Assembly: GCA_946811185.2 (NCBI GenBank)
Contig: OX328098.1
Span: 26,731,084 to 26,795,083 of the forward strand
DNA length: 64,000 nt
Source of the DNA: Hippopus hippopus
Taxonomy: Eukaryota > Mollusca > Bivalvia > Cardiida > Cardiidae
Direction of reading: 5' to 3'
Positions within the stretch are counted from its first letter, which is position 1; every line of letters begins with the position of its first letter. Position numbers and translations under genes: made by a program. The notes below the pieces were generated by a model. It saw only the letters and a program-made list of their open reading frames with translations. It had not been told where the DNA came from and searched no databases. Shown piece by piece: positions 9,326-20,995 of this stretch.

Positions 9326-9639
9326 GCAAAAAGGGTAGTACACAGGCCAGTCCAATAGCCAAAGACACAAACACAAACTAACTAGAGTCAAACTTCAGTG
9401 GCTCAAATATGGGTAATTTCGAATACCAAAGAAAGCTTGAACAACATTATCGGTCCTGACAAAATTCTCTACATAATTCATATTGTTCTGCTTCGGAAAG
9501 CTCGCACAATCCTTAATTGGAACTTTCGAAAACATATCACGGCGGTCCTGTCATTCATTTTCCTAAGCATTTTACCTCTCCAAAGTCGAATAAAGGGTTA
9601 GTCAACAATCAGACGTTGGGTTTCACACCTACATTGTTT

Positions 9640-10291
9640 TGTTTTTTTCAGATTTTTTATTTGTCACGTCAACTGGTATGATGGGAGTCATGGCCATCTC
9701 CCATCATACCTTACAGTTCAATGTTAGTAGGTTTGTTAGTAATGTGTTAGTAATGTATTTATGCTAATGACACTAATGATGTTAGAGATAATAGTCCTTA
9801 ATAATATATTTTTAGCACTCTTATACAAAAGATGTTTCAAATAAACATGTTTATAATACTTTGATACACAATGATGAAATACGTTTGAGCAGAGTTAAAT
9901 GGGACTCATTATATAACAACATAAATATTGATTGGGAACAAGTTCATGGCAATGTATTTAAATGCACAAAAGACACTTATACACAATGGTTTCAAACAAG
10001 AATAATACATAGAATAATTCCAACAAATTCTCTGCTTTTTAAAATGAAATTGATAGATACTAACATATGTACATTTTGTAAACGATACGAAGAAACTATT
10101 CTACATTTACTCCATGACTGTGAACACACCAAATTATTGATTAATAATATTGCAACAATATTAAGTACTTTTGACCATACTCTACAAATTGATGGTCGAA
10201 CTTTACTTTTAGGCACATATACACCAAACGTACTATTGGACAGGCTACTTCTAGAATTTAAAAAATATATTTATCACGGTAGGAATAAACA
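9640..10291 (+). pseudogene. LINE retrotransposon 3' ORF fragment, zinc-binding end (5' part of split copy)
   Basis: The frame from 9861 encodes about 143 residues before running into a pearl element: VKWDSLYNNINIDWEQVHGN, then TQWFQTRIIHRIIPTNSLLF and CTFCKRYEETILHLLHDC. The C-x2-C-x8-H-x3-C pattern with W...TRI.HRI.PTN matches the zinc-binding region (zf-RVT type) that follows reverse transcriptase in non-LTR retrotransposons. The polymerase part is missing. The region before 9861 has no recognisable coding. Confidence 0.75.
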
Positions 10292-12200
10292 ACAAGAGGG
10301 CCAAGATGGCCCTGGATCGCTCACCTGAATTTTTAAGAGGACCATAACCAACTTTTTTTAAAGTATTGAAATTTTGGAAACAAAATCAGTATTTTGCCAA
10401 GCAATTATAAAAAGGTCACCTGTAAAAATCATTTCAAAATCTGTCATCACCCCTACAATCATCACCACAGCCATGTTTTTGACGAATCAGAATTCTGCAA
10501 ATAAATTTTAGGATAGGTCACCCAAAGACCTTATCTTGAACAAGAGCACATGCCCGATAGTGGCTAAAAATATCAAGTTGAACATGAGCACTTCATGAGA
10601 GTGCCAATGATTGGCTGTTGGAACCTTGCTGGATAGTAAAATAAAATTCCAAATCGCAAAAGGGGCATAATTTGGACAAAACAATTTTGGAGTTAACTGC
10701 CCTCGTTGTATGGGTTGCTTTTTACTAGTGAACAATTATTCCAAGTTTTAAGTACATGTGTTGAGTGGAAGCCGAGATATAACAAAATGTCAAAGTTTTT
10801 GCACAACAACAACAACGCAGATGATGCCAACAGGGCTATGTCAATACCTCCCAGGCCATGTTTTTCGACGGATCAAAATTACACAAACTTTAAAAAGGGT
10901 TACCCAAGGAACATATCCATGAAATTATTTCAAAATCTGACCAGCGGTTTCAGAGGAGAAGATTATCAAAGAATTTCTTGGAAAATTCCATTTGGTTGCC
11001 ATGGCAACCAGAGTTTTTGATGAATCAAATTCTGTGAACAATTTTCAAAGGGGACGTCCCAAGGAACATTTCAGCCAAGTTTGGTCCAAATATCGGCCAC
11101 GCGATTTAGGAGGAAAAGATGTTTAAAGAATTGTTGACACCGCTGGACGCCAAGAGCCCCCCCCCCCCCCCCCCACGGCCATGTTTTTTAACGGATCAAA
11201 ATTTCGCGAACAATTTTTAAAAAGGGTCACCTGTAAAAATCATTTCAAAATCTGTCACCACCCCTACAATCATCACCACAGCCATGTTTTTGACGAATCA
11301 GAACTCTGCAAATAAATTTAGGATAGGCCAAGGGCCCCCCCTCCTCCACCACTGCCATGTTTTTCGACGAATCAAAATTTCGTGAACAATTTTTGAAAAG
11401 GGTCACCCAAGGAGCATATCTGTGAAATTATTTCAAAATCTGACCAGCAGTTTCAGAGGAGAAGATTTTTAAAGAATTTCTTGGAAAATTCCATTTGGTT
11501 GCCATGGCAACCAGAGTTTTTGATGAAATCAAATTCTGTGAACAATTTTTAAAGAGGACCTCCCAAGGAACATTCCAGCCAAGTTTGGTTCAAATTGGCC
11601 AAGCGGTGTAGGAGGAGAAGATGTTTAAAGAATTGTTGACACTGCTGGATGCCAAGAGCCCCCCCATGGCCATGTTTTTCGACGGATTCAAAATTTCGCA
11701 AACAATTTTTGAAAAGGGTCACCCAAGGAACATATCTGTGAAATTATTTCAAAATCTGATCACCAGTTTCAGAGGAGAAGATTTTTATAGAAGTGTTGAC
11801 ACCGATGGACACCAAGAGCCCCCCCCCCCTTTCCACCACTGCCATGTTTTTCGACGGATCAAAATTTCGCAAACAACTTTTGAAAAGGGTCACCCAAGGA
11901 ACATATCTGTGAAATTATTCCAAAATCTGACCAGCGGTTTCAGAGGAGAAGATTTTTAAAGAATTTCTTGAAAAATTCCATTTGGTTGCCATGGCAACCA
12001 GAGTTTTTGATGAAATCAAATTCTGTGAACAAATTTTAAAGAGGACGTCCCAAGGAACATTCCAGCCAAGTTTGGTCCAAAACGGCCAAGTGGTTTAGGA
12101 GGGGAAGATGTTTAAAGAATTGTTGACGCCGCACGACGGACGACAGACGCAGCGTGCCCCTAAAACCTCCCCTTGAGCACGTTGTGCTCAGGTGAGCTAA
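10292..12200 (+). mobile_element. pearl/HINE element 'P1' (in copy A)
   Basis: 5' end CAAGAGGGCCAAGATGGCCC TGGATCGCTCACCTGA; the body repeats GCCATGTTTTTCGACGGATC and GGTTGCCATGGCAACCAGAG units with C-runs (11157-11174 is a long poly-C); the 3' end is the hairpin GAGCACGTTGTGCTC followed by AGGTGAGCTAA. A 3' hairpin about 11 nt before a CTRR-type end is typical of Helitron-related elements; the body plan is that of bivalve pearl/CvA elements. No transposase is encoded. Confidence 0.75.
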
Positions 12201-14193
12201 AAAGTATTTGAATCAAGCCAAATAATTATATGCGAGGCAAGAATACGAAATTACGCTTTCAAAAGATCGGAATGAAAGTCGAAGTGAATCACCTAACTAC
12301 ATCACCTAACAACGGAAATATGGACACAGATGCTACTATTAGCACTCTACCTGGCAGATGTATCGTCGAGCTAAAACATCTTTTCAGATGCAGATGCTGT
12401 CAGTTTGGTCTAGTCCAAAATTATGTCACTTGGTAAAGACTTGCAGAAAACGAGGAGCTGTACATAACTCTTTCTCCTTTACCAGGTTATCCCTTACCTT
12501 GATGAGTCTGCAGTAGACAATATTAGAAAACATTGATGTCAAAAGGACAAATTGCTGCCATGATTGATTTCTCCTTTTCACGCAATGATTTCTGACCCAT
12601 CAAAGAACTGTGATACATAAATACCAGGTTTTGGTTTAGCGTCTGCAAACGCGTCAAATTAAGAAGAGTCCAAAATTAGTCATTTGGTAATGGGTTAAAT
12701 GGTAACAGCAGGATTACATTTATATGCTATGGATTGGTTTATTATCAGCAACAAACTTGATTCTTATAAGCATTGTTGTATTATTGAAAAATTGAGATAA
12801 TTTACTTCATATAATGTCTATGTCTTTGACAAACCCTACATTTACTCATTAGTTTGTGCTCCACCCACAAACTTAAAATGTATTTTCTTAAAAAATAAGG
12901 CTGTTGACCTATTTGTTTTAAGCCTGATTCTTTTCGTTTAGTACCTGAATATTATTCATAGAAAAAATAAGAAAAATCTGAGTATTAGAACATTAAAAAA
13001 AATTACTGTAAAAGATACTTTTTGTATTTTTTGGTTTTTTATCCAAAATAAAGGTGTTTTAGCCATAATTTAAGGGGATTTTTTTAAGATTGATACTCAG
13101 TATACTCTAAATTATTTTTTTCATTAAATTTGATGTTTCACCAATACAATGACATAAAATTTGGTTATAATTGTTGTCATTTAAAAAAAAATATACATCG
13201 ACTTAGTTTTCATAGGTAAAATTTCATCCTGAACAGCCGCAATGCAGGGTGTACTAAAAGAAATATTCATAGAATTTCCCCAAAGCTGGTGACCCCCTTT
13301 TTTTATCTCCTATTTTTGTAGATCTGATAATAAACTATCACCACACAAAGTTTCATGAAATTCTGAATGTTTTCATAAAATGGTGAAACTGTAGCGATCA
13401 TCTTTAAACACAATTACAAATCGCATGCCTAACTTTAAAAAAAAAATGTGTACAACGGAGGTAGTCTCCCTTGTAAGTGGGTACCAGGCCATGTTCTCAA
13501 GTTTAAAGCCGGTTACTACATATTTTCACTGTATATATTTTGCAACTCCCTTGCCTGTTTGAAATATTTCGCTACAATCTTTCTTTAAGGATTAGGTGCC
13601 AGAATCTGCCAAGTGTACAGGAAATTTAGTTATTAATTTCTTTTGAAAATTATGATGCGCAGTAATTGGTAAAAACACCTTTTTTGACATATAAAAGCTG
13701 AAAAATCAAGTCACAAATTGAACATGTAATTTTCGTTTTGCATACATATGTATGGCATCTACCGCAGAAAAATGTCATCACAACAAAAGCTGTAAAAATG
13801 TTTTACAGCATCAAGATGTGAGATACCGGTAGGTAGGTTGACATAAGTGATTCATTCATTTCATATTTTGTTCTATTTTCCTCTAACATGGCATGGCCTT
13901 TATCTGACAGAGTTTAAGCTTACAATGAGCTGATCAACCTGCCCTCCTGTGAAATTGAAATAGCTAAATCTATGTGCATCGTCTTCGACAATGAGTTTCA
14001 ATCTGTCTATGCTTCCTTTCTAAAGCAGCACTATTGTACTTCAGACTTTGAGAAAGGAAAGCCAAAAATCCTTTAGCAAAGGCCATCGACTATCAAAAAA
14101 TGTGGCTCTGTTCTGTTTTTTAATCTTGACTGACACTGCCATTATGCCCAAGTCTGACCATGCCCCGGAGACATGATACATCCATATAATATT
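12201..14193. other. anonymous duplicated DNA (copy A)
   Basis: About 2 kb between the end of the pearl element and the CAGTG-ended insertion, matching 35615-37603 nearly base for base. A small open frame at 12230-12436 is kept in copy B with several amino-acid changes, so it may be chance. A decayed TTAA-MITE lies at 12478-12698. I see no other gene or known repeat. Confidence 0.6.
12478..12698 (+). mobile_element. TTAA-MITE, decayed (counterpart at 35891-36112)
   Basis: CTTTACCAGGTTATCCC, GAAAACATTGATGTCAAAAG, CTCCTTTTCACGCAATGATT, and right end AGTCATTTGGTAATGGGTTA A. It predates the block duplication, since both copies carry it. Confidence 0.6.
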
Positions 14194-16027
14194 CAGTGTT
14201 CCAGCTAGCGGGGAATAGAAGGGCGCGGCGCCCTGCCCCTTCTTTTAGACGCCCTGCCCTTTTTCTGGACGCCCTGCCCTTTTTCTGGAAACCCGGCTGT
14301 ATAATAGCGCCCTGGATTGCCCCATGTTCAGTATTGTAACCTCTAATCTAAACTATGCCAGGAGTCTGTTTAAGACATCATGGATATCCGCCTCCGAATA
14401 TACAATCCAATTAACAGCGTGTTACTAATCCCCTCCAGGCAGCGAAGTGTGAAAAGATCGACCCACGGACTTGTATATTACAAGTCCGTCAGAGTACACA
14501 AGTGCTGAGAACAATAGAGGCAATTTATATCCATCATTGTCTGTTATGTTCTATTTAAACGATTTATCGTATCTTTACGATAGGTTTTCTTATTCAACAA
14601 TATTGGGGGCTGGCTCCGAGGACTAGTTTTCTTTTTTAAGTTTGTTATGAATCGCGATTTATCGTTAATGTCGAAGATCTTGCTTAATTTGCCGTATCAA
14701 GTTACATGTTCAGAGTTGAATCTAAGGTGCATGATTTGTAAAATTAACCTTTATGTAATGTTTTCTGTTCATAAACAAATTATTTTTTTCTTAGATTTAC
14801 TCCTGGTTTCAATATTAACTGATAAAGTTACGTTAATAATCGGGCAGGATTGATTAGTCAGCAAATTAATCTATCGTAAGTCAGAAAGTGGCGCATTCCT
14901 AAAGTGGGCGGAGAATAATACCACAGCATGTTGTTGACTTACATTTTGTAGAATGTTTGTCAAAATGTCCATAAATACCTTCCAAATATTAAAATACATG
15001 GAAAATGGACCAATGCAAAAAACACGGAAACCCATGACAGAACAAATGTCAACTTCACATCAGCCTGATCACAGACATTTCAAACTGTCTTTCCAGCTTG
15101 AATAATGTATTTCAAAAGGAGATCTGCTTATTCACTGCATTAAACATACAGTAGAAGCTAAAATCTCCCCTTTATTTTTTATAATGAAAGGATCTGGCAA
15201 ATTCCATTGGGGGGGGGGGGGGTTTGGAGTCTTGCCTTACCACACGGGCATGTAGAAACAATTTTAATGAAAGGAAGAATGCAACATTTATGTAACATTT
15301 AACAACATTTATCCACGATGTTGAATTGTTGAATGGCATGTAAAGTAATAATTTACTCTGTGAAGGCCTGTTTTTTCCTCATTTCACCAACCTGTACAGA
15401 TTTGAACCCCTTTAAATTGAATAATTAAGTATGAGAAAAATGACACAGTTACATTGCAGTAAAAGAAAATAAGAAAGTGTTGAAAGTTTGTATTTGTTAG
15501 TATTTTGTGGCTTGCTTGTCTTGCAAAGTACTGTTAAAAATGAAGACATGAATTGTATTGGTATCAAGTCTATAGTTGAATGGCATGAGGCTATAGGAAA
15601 CATTGTGTGAAAAGGAGAAGATGCTGGTAACTCCTTTTGTTCATCAATAGCTTTTTAATTTGCCAAGTCTGTTATCTGGTACAGAGTTAATGAGGATTAT
15701 TTAATGAACTACATTTACTTGTATTGCTCCTGGACTTAGCTAAACTACTCATACTGAAAAATAGTTTTCTTTTTAAGATGAAGCTGGAAGATCCATTTAG
15801 CCAATATATAAGAATTATTTCTGGTGTGAAAATCCTTAATTTTACGCAAGACATTGCAGAAGAAACTGTCAATAGGGTTATAAAAAAAAATTCTTATCCC
15901 CCCTTCCCCCGTGAGAGAGAGACACCCTCTCCCACTCTTACGTTCCCCTGCCCCGGCCCTTTACGCCTCAAAAGTGCCCTTCTGAGCAGCAGCACCCTGC
16001 CCTTTTTTTACCCTGGCTGGAGCACTG
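14194..16027. mobile_element. 1.83-kb DNA transposon with CAGTG termini
   Basis: Left end CAGTGTTCCAGCTAGCGGGG; the right end reversed reads CAGTGCTCCAGCCAGGG, an imperfect inverted repeat. Copy B has an uninterrupted ATAATATTCCGAG at the same place (37598-37610), so both borders are known to within a few bases. A 4-5 bp TATT/TTATT duplication is possible. Subterminal CCCTGCCCTTTTTCTGGA repeats occur at the left and related GC-rich sequence at the right. No transposase is recognised. Termini are hAT-like, but the target duplication is shorter than hAT's usual 8 bp. Confidence 0.75.
15590..15692 (+). mobile_element. TTAA-MITE fragment inside the CAGTG element
   Basis: GAAACATTGTGTGAAAAGGA, GATGCTGGTAACTCC and GTTATCTGGTACAGAGTTAA; the right hairpin arm is lost. 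Confidence 0.5.
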
Positions 16028-16104
16028 TTATTCCGAGCTATAGTAATATTATTTTTAATGATTCAACAATAAAATATCCATGACTTTGTGACACAAAAAA
16101 GCCT

Positions 16105-16325
16105 TTAACTCTTTACCAAACAACAATATTTTGTATTTGTCCAAATTTAGAGCTATTTGCAGACGACAAACTACAGGTCACTCAAATTACAAGCGTTGTC
16201 TGTAACAGGGTAGAAAACGTTGTGGGAAAAGGAGAAAATCAGCATTTTCTACTTTTCCCACAACGTTTTCAAAAGGCTGTTTATTCAGGGTCGTGAAAAC
16301 ATAGGATTGTGTGATACAGGGTTAA
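16105..16325 (-). mobile_element. TTAA-MITE with covarying hairpin (counterpart at 37679-37898)
   Basis: TTAA at 16105 and 16322, left CTCTTTACCAAACAACAATA. The hairpin arms read GAAAACGTTGTGGGAAAA and TTTTCCCACAACGTTTTC: the A-to-G change is mirrored in both. The hairpin centre is shortened. Confidence 0.85.
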
Positions 16326-16375
16326 TATGGCGGTTCAAATCGCCTGCAAACCTACAGTTCAACATTACATTTAGC

Positions 16376-16600
16376 ACCTAATTTTTCTTTGTGTCCCCAA
16401 TTCAAAACCTAGGGGGTACACTGTACCCCTAAATATTTCTTAACCCCCAATTCAAAACCTAGGGACTACACTGTACCCCCAAATTTTTCTTTGTACCTCC
16501 AATTCGAAACCAAGGGGGTACACTGTACCCCCAAATTTTTCTTTGTACCTCCAATTCAAAACCTGGTGGGTGCGCACATGTACCCCCAAATAAAACATCC
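16376..16600. repeat. 60-bp minisatellite, four units (counterpart at 37944-38165)
   Basis: Units read CCCCAATTCAAAACCTAGGG, GGTACACTGTACCCC and AAATTTTTCTTTGTACCT. Each unit contains the palindrome GGGGGTACActGTACCCCC. Confidence 0.8.
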
Positions 16601-16628
16601 AGCGGGAATGCTGTTCTATTCAATAATA

Positions 16629-16856
16629 TTCAACTCTTTACCACACCACAGAAATGTGAAATTGTCCTAATTGAAAGTATTTGCAGACCACTAAAATGAG
16701 GCTTAAATAGTGGAATTTGTTTTTGGAAATGGATAGAAAACATTGTGAGAAAAGGATAAAATATTGGTTACCAGCATTTTCTCCTATTCCCACAACATTT
16801 TTAAAGCTTTGTTTCTAAGGGTCATTAAACCTCAGCATTGTCTGCTAAAGGGTCAA
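16629..16856 (-). mobile_element. TTAA-MITE, full length (counterpart at 38202-38375)
   Basis: TCAACTCTTTACCACACCAC at the left, the hairpin ATATTGGTTACCAGCATTTT, and CTGCTAAAGGGTCAA at the right. The hairpin is intact in this copy. Confidence 0.75.
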
Positions 16857-16869
16857 AATTGCTAAAATT

Positions 16870-17170
16870 ATGATTTTTGTCTTCAAAAAGGTAGAAAACA
16901 TGGGAAAAGGAGAAATTGCTCCTTACCAGCATCTTCACATTTTTTCACAAAGTTTTCCAGGTTCCCAAGTTTTAACAGTTTATTTGAACCTTGAGAAGAT
17001 TCCTTTAAAATCATTGTTGATAAATGCTAGTAACCAGCAATTTGTCCTGTTCCCATATGTTTCCTACCCAAAAATAAGTTTCAATTTTTTATTTACATTT
17101 ACTGTATTGTCTGCAAACACAATTCAATTTGGACAGATCTAAAATTTCGTTACGTGGTAAAGAGATAAAA
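16870..17170. mobile_element. chimeric TTAA-MITE pair (counterpart at 38389-38690)
   Basis: A hairpin core without its left terminus (GGTAGAAAACATGGGAAAAG) runs into a second element with CCAGCAATTTGTCCTGTTCC, ATTGTCTGCAAACACAATTC and right end CGTTACGTGGTAAAGAG. Confidence 0.6.
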
Positions 17171-17279
17171 AAAAAAAAAAAATTGAACAAAACAGGAAGT
17201 TGTTAAGTCTTATTCTTAGAATGGTAACTCTATCCTTTTCTAATAAAAGAATTTAAGCTGTCCTTCTATTCATTAGCGT

Positions 17280-17506
17280 TTAACTCTTTACCGAACGATC
17301 CTGACTTTTTACAACTGAGAAAAAAAGCCTTTGAAAACATTGCGGGAAAAGGAGAAAATGCTTGTAACCAGCATTTTCTCCTTTTTCCACAATGTTTTCT
17401 ACCTTTCTAGAAAAAAAAAATTAATTTTTGAGTCACTTTTATTTTGTCGTCTACAAATGCTTTCAATTTGGACATGTCTAAATTTTGTCGTTTGGTAAAG
17501 AGTTAA
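17280..17506 (+). mobile_element. TTAA-MITE, full length (counterpart at 38792-39022)
   Basis: TTAACTCTTTACCGAACGAT, hairpin GAAAATGCTTGTAACCAGCA, right end TTGTCGTTTGGTAAAGAGTT AA. A left-end fragment of another copy follows at 17508-17580. Confidence 0.85.
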
Positions 17507-17584
17507 CTGTTTACCACTCCACACAAATGTAGAATCTCCAAACTGATAGTATTTGCAGACGACAAATCAAATAGTTGTCAGTTG

Positions 17585-18914
17585 TCAAGGACGTATAATA
17601 ATCACAAAGGGCAGGTAGTGCAACAAACATGTTTACCAAGTCTCAAGTTGACTTGAGACTTCAAAGTTCCGTTCAGGACAAGCAAGAAATACTGTAAAAA
17701 TGAAGATCAAAGTGGAATTACTCAAAATCTGCCCTAGGCAGAGTTATTGTTCTTGCGCACTGTACTCGGTAATATTGCAACAAACATGCATACCAAGTTT
17801 GAAGTCGTTCTGACTTGAGATGACAAAGTTATATTCCGGACAAGCACTAAATGCTGTAAAAATGACGATCAAAGGGAAATAACTCAAAGACAGCACAAGG
17901 TCGAGTTACAATTCTTGTGCACTGCACTTCCACATATTGCAACAAATAAGTATACCATATTTCATGTCATTCCAACTTTAGATGACAAAATTTTGCTCCG
18001 GACAAGCAAGAAATGCTATAAAAATGAAGGTCAAAGGGGAATAACTCAAAATTCGTGCTAGGAAGAGTTGTGGTTCTTGTGCACTGCACTCCGTAATTTT
18101 TCAACAATCATGCATACCAAATTTGAAGATGTTCAGGCTTGAGATGACAAAGTTATATTCCAGACAAGCAGAAAATGCCGTAAAAATGACAATCAAAGGG
18201 AAATAACTTGTAGACAGTATGAGGCAGAGTTATGGTTCTTTCACACTGCACTCCGTATTATTACAACAACTACAAATGCCAAGTTTCAAGTCAATCGGAC
18301 TGGAGATGACAAAGTTATGCTCAGGACAAAGAACTATTCTACAGAACTTTCTAATTCAAGGGCAAATAACTCAAGTTGTTCTGGTCCGATTAGATCTATA
18401 ATTGAACTAATCCGAGATCTTATGGTCATAAGTATTTTGACAAAGTTTGATGCTGATTGGTTAAAATTTGTAGATGCTAGAGTGTAAACCAAGTCAAATA
18501 TAGCAATTTTTCTAATTCAAGGGCAAATAACTCCAGTTGTTCTAGTCCGATTACACCCATAATTGAACTCATACAAGATCTTATGGTCATATATATTTTG
18601 ACCAAGTTTGGTGCTGATTGGTTAATATTTGTAGATGCTAGAGTGTAAACAAAGTCAAATATAGCAATTTTTCTAATTCAAGGGCAAATAACTCCAGTTG
18701 TTCTGGTCCGATTACACCCATAATCGAACTCATTCGAGATCTTATGGTCATATATATTTTGACCAAGTTTGGTGCTGATTGGTTTATATTTGTAGATGCT
18801 AGAGTGTAAACAAAGAAATGTGAACGGACGGACGGACGGACGACGGACGGACGCCGATGGACGGTGAGTGATCACAATAGCTCATTCTGAGCACTTCGTG
18901 CTCAGGTGAGCTAA
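17585..18914 (+). mobile_element. pearl/HINE element 'P8' lacking its 5' end (copy A)
   Basis: About four units of 150-160 bp (GACAAAGTTATATTCCGGAC AAGC; TCAAAGGGAAATAACTCAAA) followed by three units of about 150 bp (TTCTAATTCAAGGGCAAATA; GATGCTAGAGTGTAAACAAA), an ACGG microsatellite (18824-18865) and the end GAGCACTTCGTGCTCAGGTG AGCTAA. No CAAGAGGGCC start is present. Confidence 0.8.
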
Positions 18915-20995
18915 CAAGAGGGCCATGATGGCCCTGAAGTCGCTCACCTGAGCCTTTTGATCAAACATGACCCATTTCCAATCTCTTCAGAGATATTAAG
19001 ACAAACACTCTGACAAACACTCATTAGTATTGGGCTTAAAATATGGCCTCTAGAGTGCACACAAGCTTTTTCTAGAATTTGTCTCAGCGGCCTACTTAAC
19101 ATTAAGAAATTATCCAGACATACATTCCAACAACCTTTCATGAGTATTTGAGAGAAAATGTGGCCTGTAGGGTGTATAAAAGGTTTTTCCGAGATTTGAC
19201 CTAGTGACCCGGTTTTTTATCCAACATGACCCATATTCATACTAGTCTAAGATATTATCAAGACAAACATTCAAAGCAAATTTCAAGATTATTGGACTGA
19301 AAATGTGGCCTCTAGAGCGTACACATGGTTTTTCAAGGATGAAACTTGGTGACCTAGTTTTTATTCCACGTGACCCATTTTCAAACTCATGCAAGATATC
19401 ATCAAGACAAACATTCTAACGAAAGTTCAAAGAATATTGGACTGTAATTATAGTACAAAAGGTTTTTCCGATATTTGACCTTGTGACCTAGTTTTTTATC
19501 CAACATAACCCATTTTCATACTAGTCTAAGAAATTATCAAGACAAACATTCTGACCGAATTTCAAGATTATTGGACTGAAAATGTGGCCTCTGGAGCTTA
19601 CATTAGGTTTTTCTAAGATTTGACCTGGTGACCTAGTTTTTGACCTGACATGACCCATCTTCAAACTCATCCAAACTATCATCATGACAAACATTCTGAC
19701 CAACTTTAAAGAGCACTGGACTGAAAATGTGGCTTCTTGAGCATACACAAAGTTTTTCTAAGATTTGACCTAGTGACCTAGTTTTTGATCCAACATGGCC
19801 CTTTTCCAAATCTGTGAGAGATTTCATCAAGACAAACATTCTGACCAACTTTCAAGAGTTTTGGACTGAAAATGTGGCCACTACAGCGTTCACAAGGCTT
19901 TTCTAAGATTTGACCTAGTGACCTAGTTTTTGATCCAACATGGCCCGTTTTCAAATTTGTGAGAGATATCATCAAGACAAACATTCTGACCAACTTTCAA
20001 GAGTATTGGACTGAAAATGTGGCCTCTACAGCGTACACAAGGTTTTTCTAAGATTTGACCTGGTGACCTATTTTTTGACCCAACATGGCCCATTTTCGAA
20101 CTCGTCTCAGATATCATTAAGACAAACATTCTGACCAACTTTCAGGAGTATTGGACTGAAAATATTGCCTCTAGAGCGTACACAAAGTTTTTCTAAGATT
20201 TGACCTGGTGACCTAGTTTTTGACCCAACATGGCCCATTTTCGAACTCGTCCGAGATATCATCAGGACAAACATTCTAACCAACTTTCAGAAGTATTGGA
20301 CAGAAAATGTGGCCTCTAGAACATACGCAAGGTTTTTCTAAGATTAGACCTAGTGACCTAGTCTTTGACCCAACATGACCTATTTTCAAACTCGTCCGAG
20401 ATATCGAGGCAAACATTCTGACCAACTTTCAGGAGTATCACACTGAAAATGTAGCCTCTAGAGCATACACAAGGTTTTTCTTAGATTTGACCTAGTGACC
20501 CGACATGACCCATTTTCGAACTCGTCCGAGATATCATCAAGACAAACATTCTGACCAACTTTCAGGAGTATTGGATAGAAAATGTGGCCTCTAGAGCGTA
20601 CACAAGGTTTTTCTAAGATTTGACCTAGTGACCTAGTTTTTGACCCGACATGACCTATTTTCAAACTCATCCGAGATATCATCGAGGCAGAGATTCTGAC
20701 CAACTTTCAGGAGTATTGGACAGAAAATGTGGCCCCTAGAGTGTACACAAGATTTTTCTAAGATTTGACCTAGTGACCTAGTTTTTGACCTGACATGACC
20801 CATTTTCAAACTCGTGCGAGATTTTATTGAGACAAACATTCTGACCAAGTTTCATGAGTATCGGACAGAAAATGTAGCCTCTAGAGCGTACACAAGGTAA
20901 AAGTTGAAGACGGATGACGCACAACGCACGACGGACGCCGGACACAGCACGATCACAAAAGCTCACCATGAGCACTTCGTGCTCAGGTGAGCTAA
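18915..20995 (+). mobile_element. pearl/HINE element 'P3' with 145-bp satellite array
   Basis: 5' end CAAGAGGGCCATGATGGCCC, about 13 tandem units of roughly 145 bp (unit hallmark GACCTAGTGACCTAGTTTTT GAC, then CAAGACAAACATTCTGACCA and AATGTGGCCTCTAGAGCGTA CACAAGG), a short GACG-rich tract, and the 3' end GAGCACTTCGTGCTCAGGTG AGCTAA. The unit resembles the bivalve BIV160 satellite. The open frames seen in it on the minus strand are a by-product of the repeat. It starts directly at the end of copy A. Confidence 0.85.

Larger units (their letters stand above)
10292..18914 (+). mobile_element. composite pearl/HINE-bounded block, copy A
   Basis: The block starts with the pearl 5' end CAAGAGGGCCAAGATGGCCC and ends with the hairpin-plus-tail GAGCACTTCGTGCTCAGGTG AGCTAA. 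The same block, with the same first and last bases, recurs at 34347-40424. Inside: a complete pearl element (10292-12200), 2 kb of anonymous DNA, a CAGTG-ended insertion (only in this copy), five MITEs, a 60-bp minisatellite and the satellite part of a second pearl element (17585-18914). It sits inside a LINE in the talin intron between exons 10 and 11. Confidence 0.85.

Noticed and set aside
12230..12436. 68-residue frame conserved in both duplicated copies (also 35644-35850)
   Set aside because: The copies differ at many amino acids relative to few bases, and there is no start context, splice link or known similarity. Conservation is explained by the DNA duplication.
15724..16083. 119-residue frame crossing the right end of the CAGTG-ended element
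   Set aside because: It runs through the transposon border into flanking DNA and contains low-complexity Pro/Ser; no transposase motif seen.
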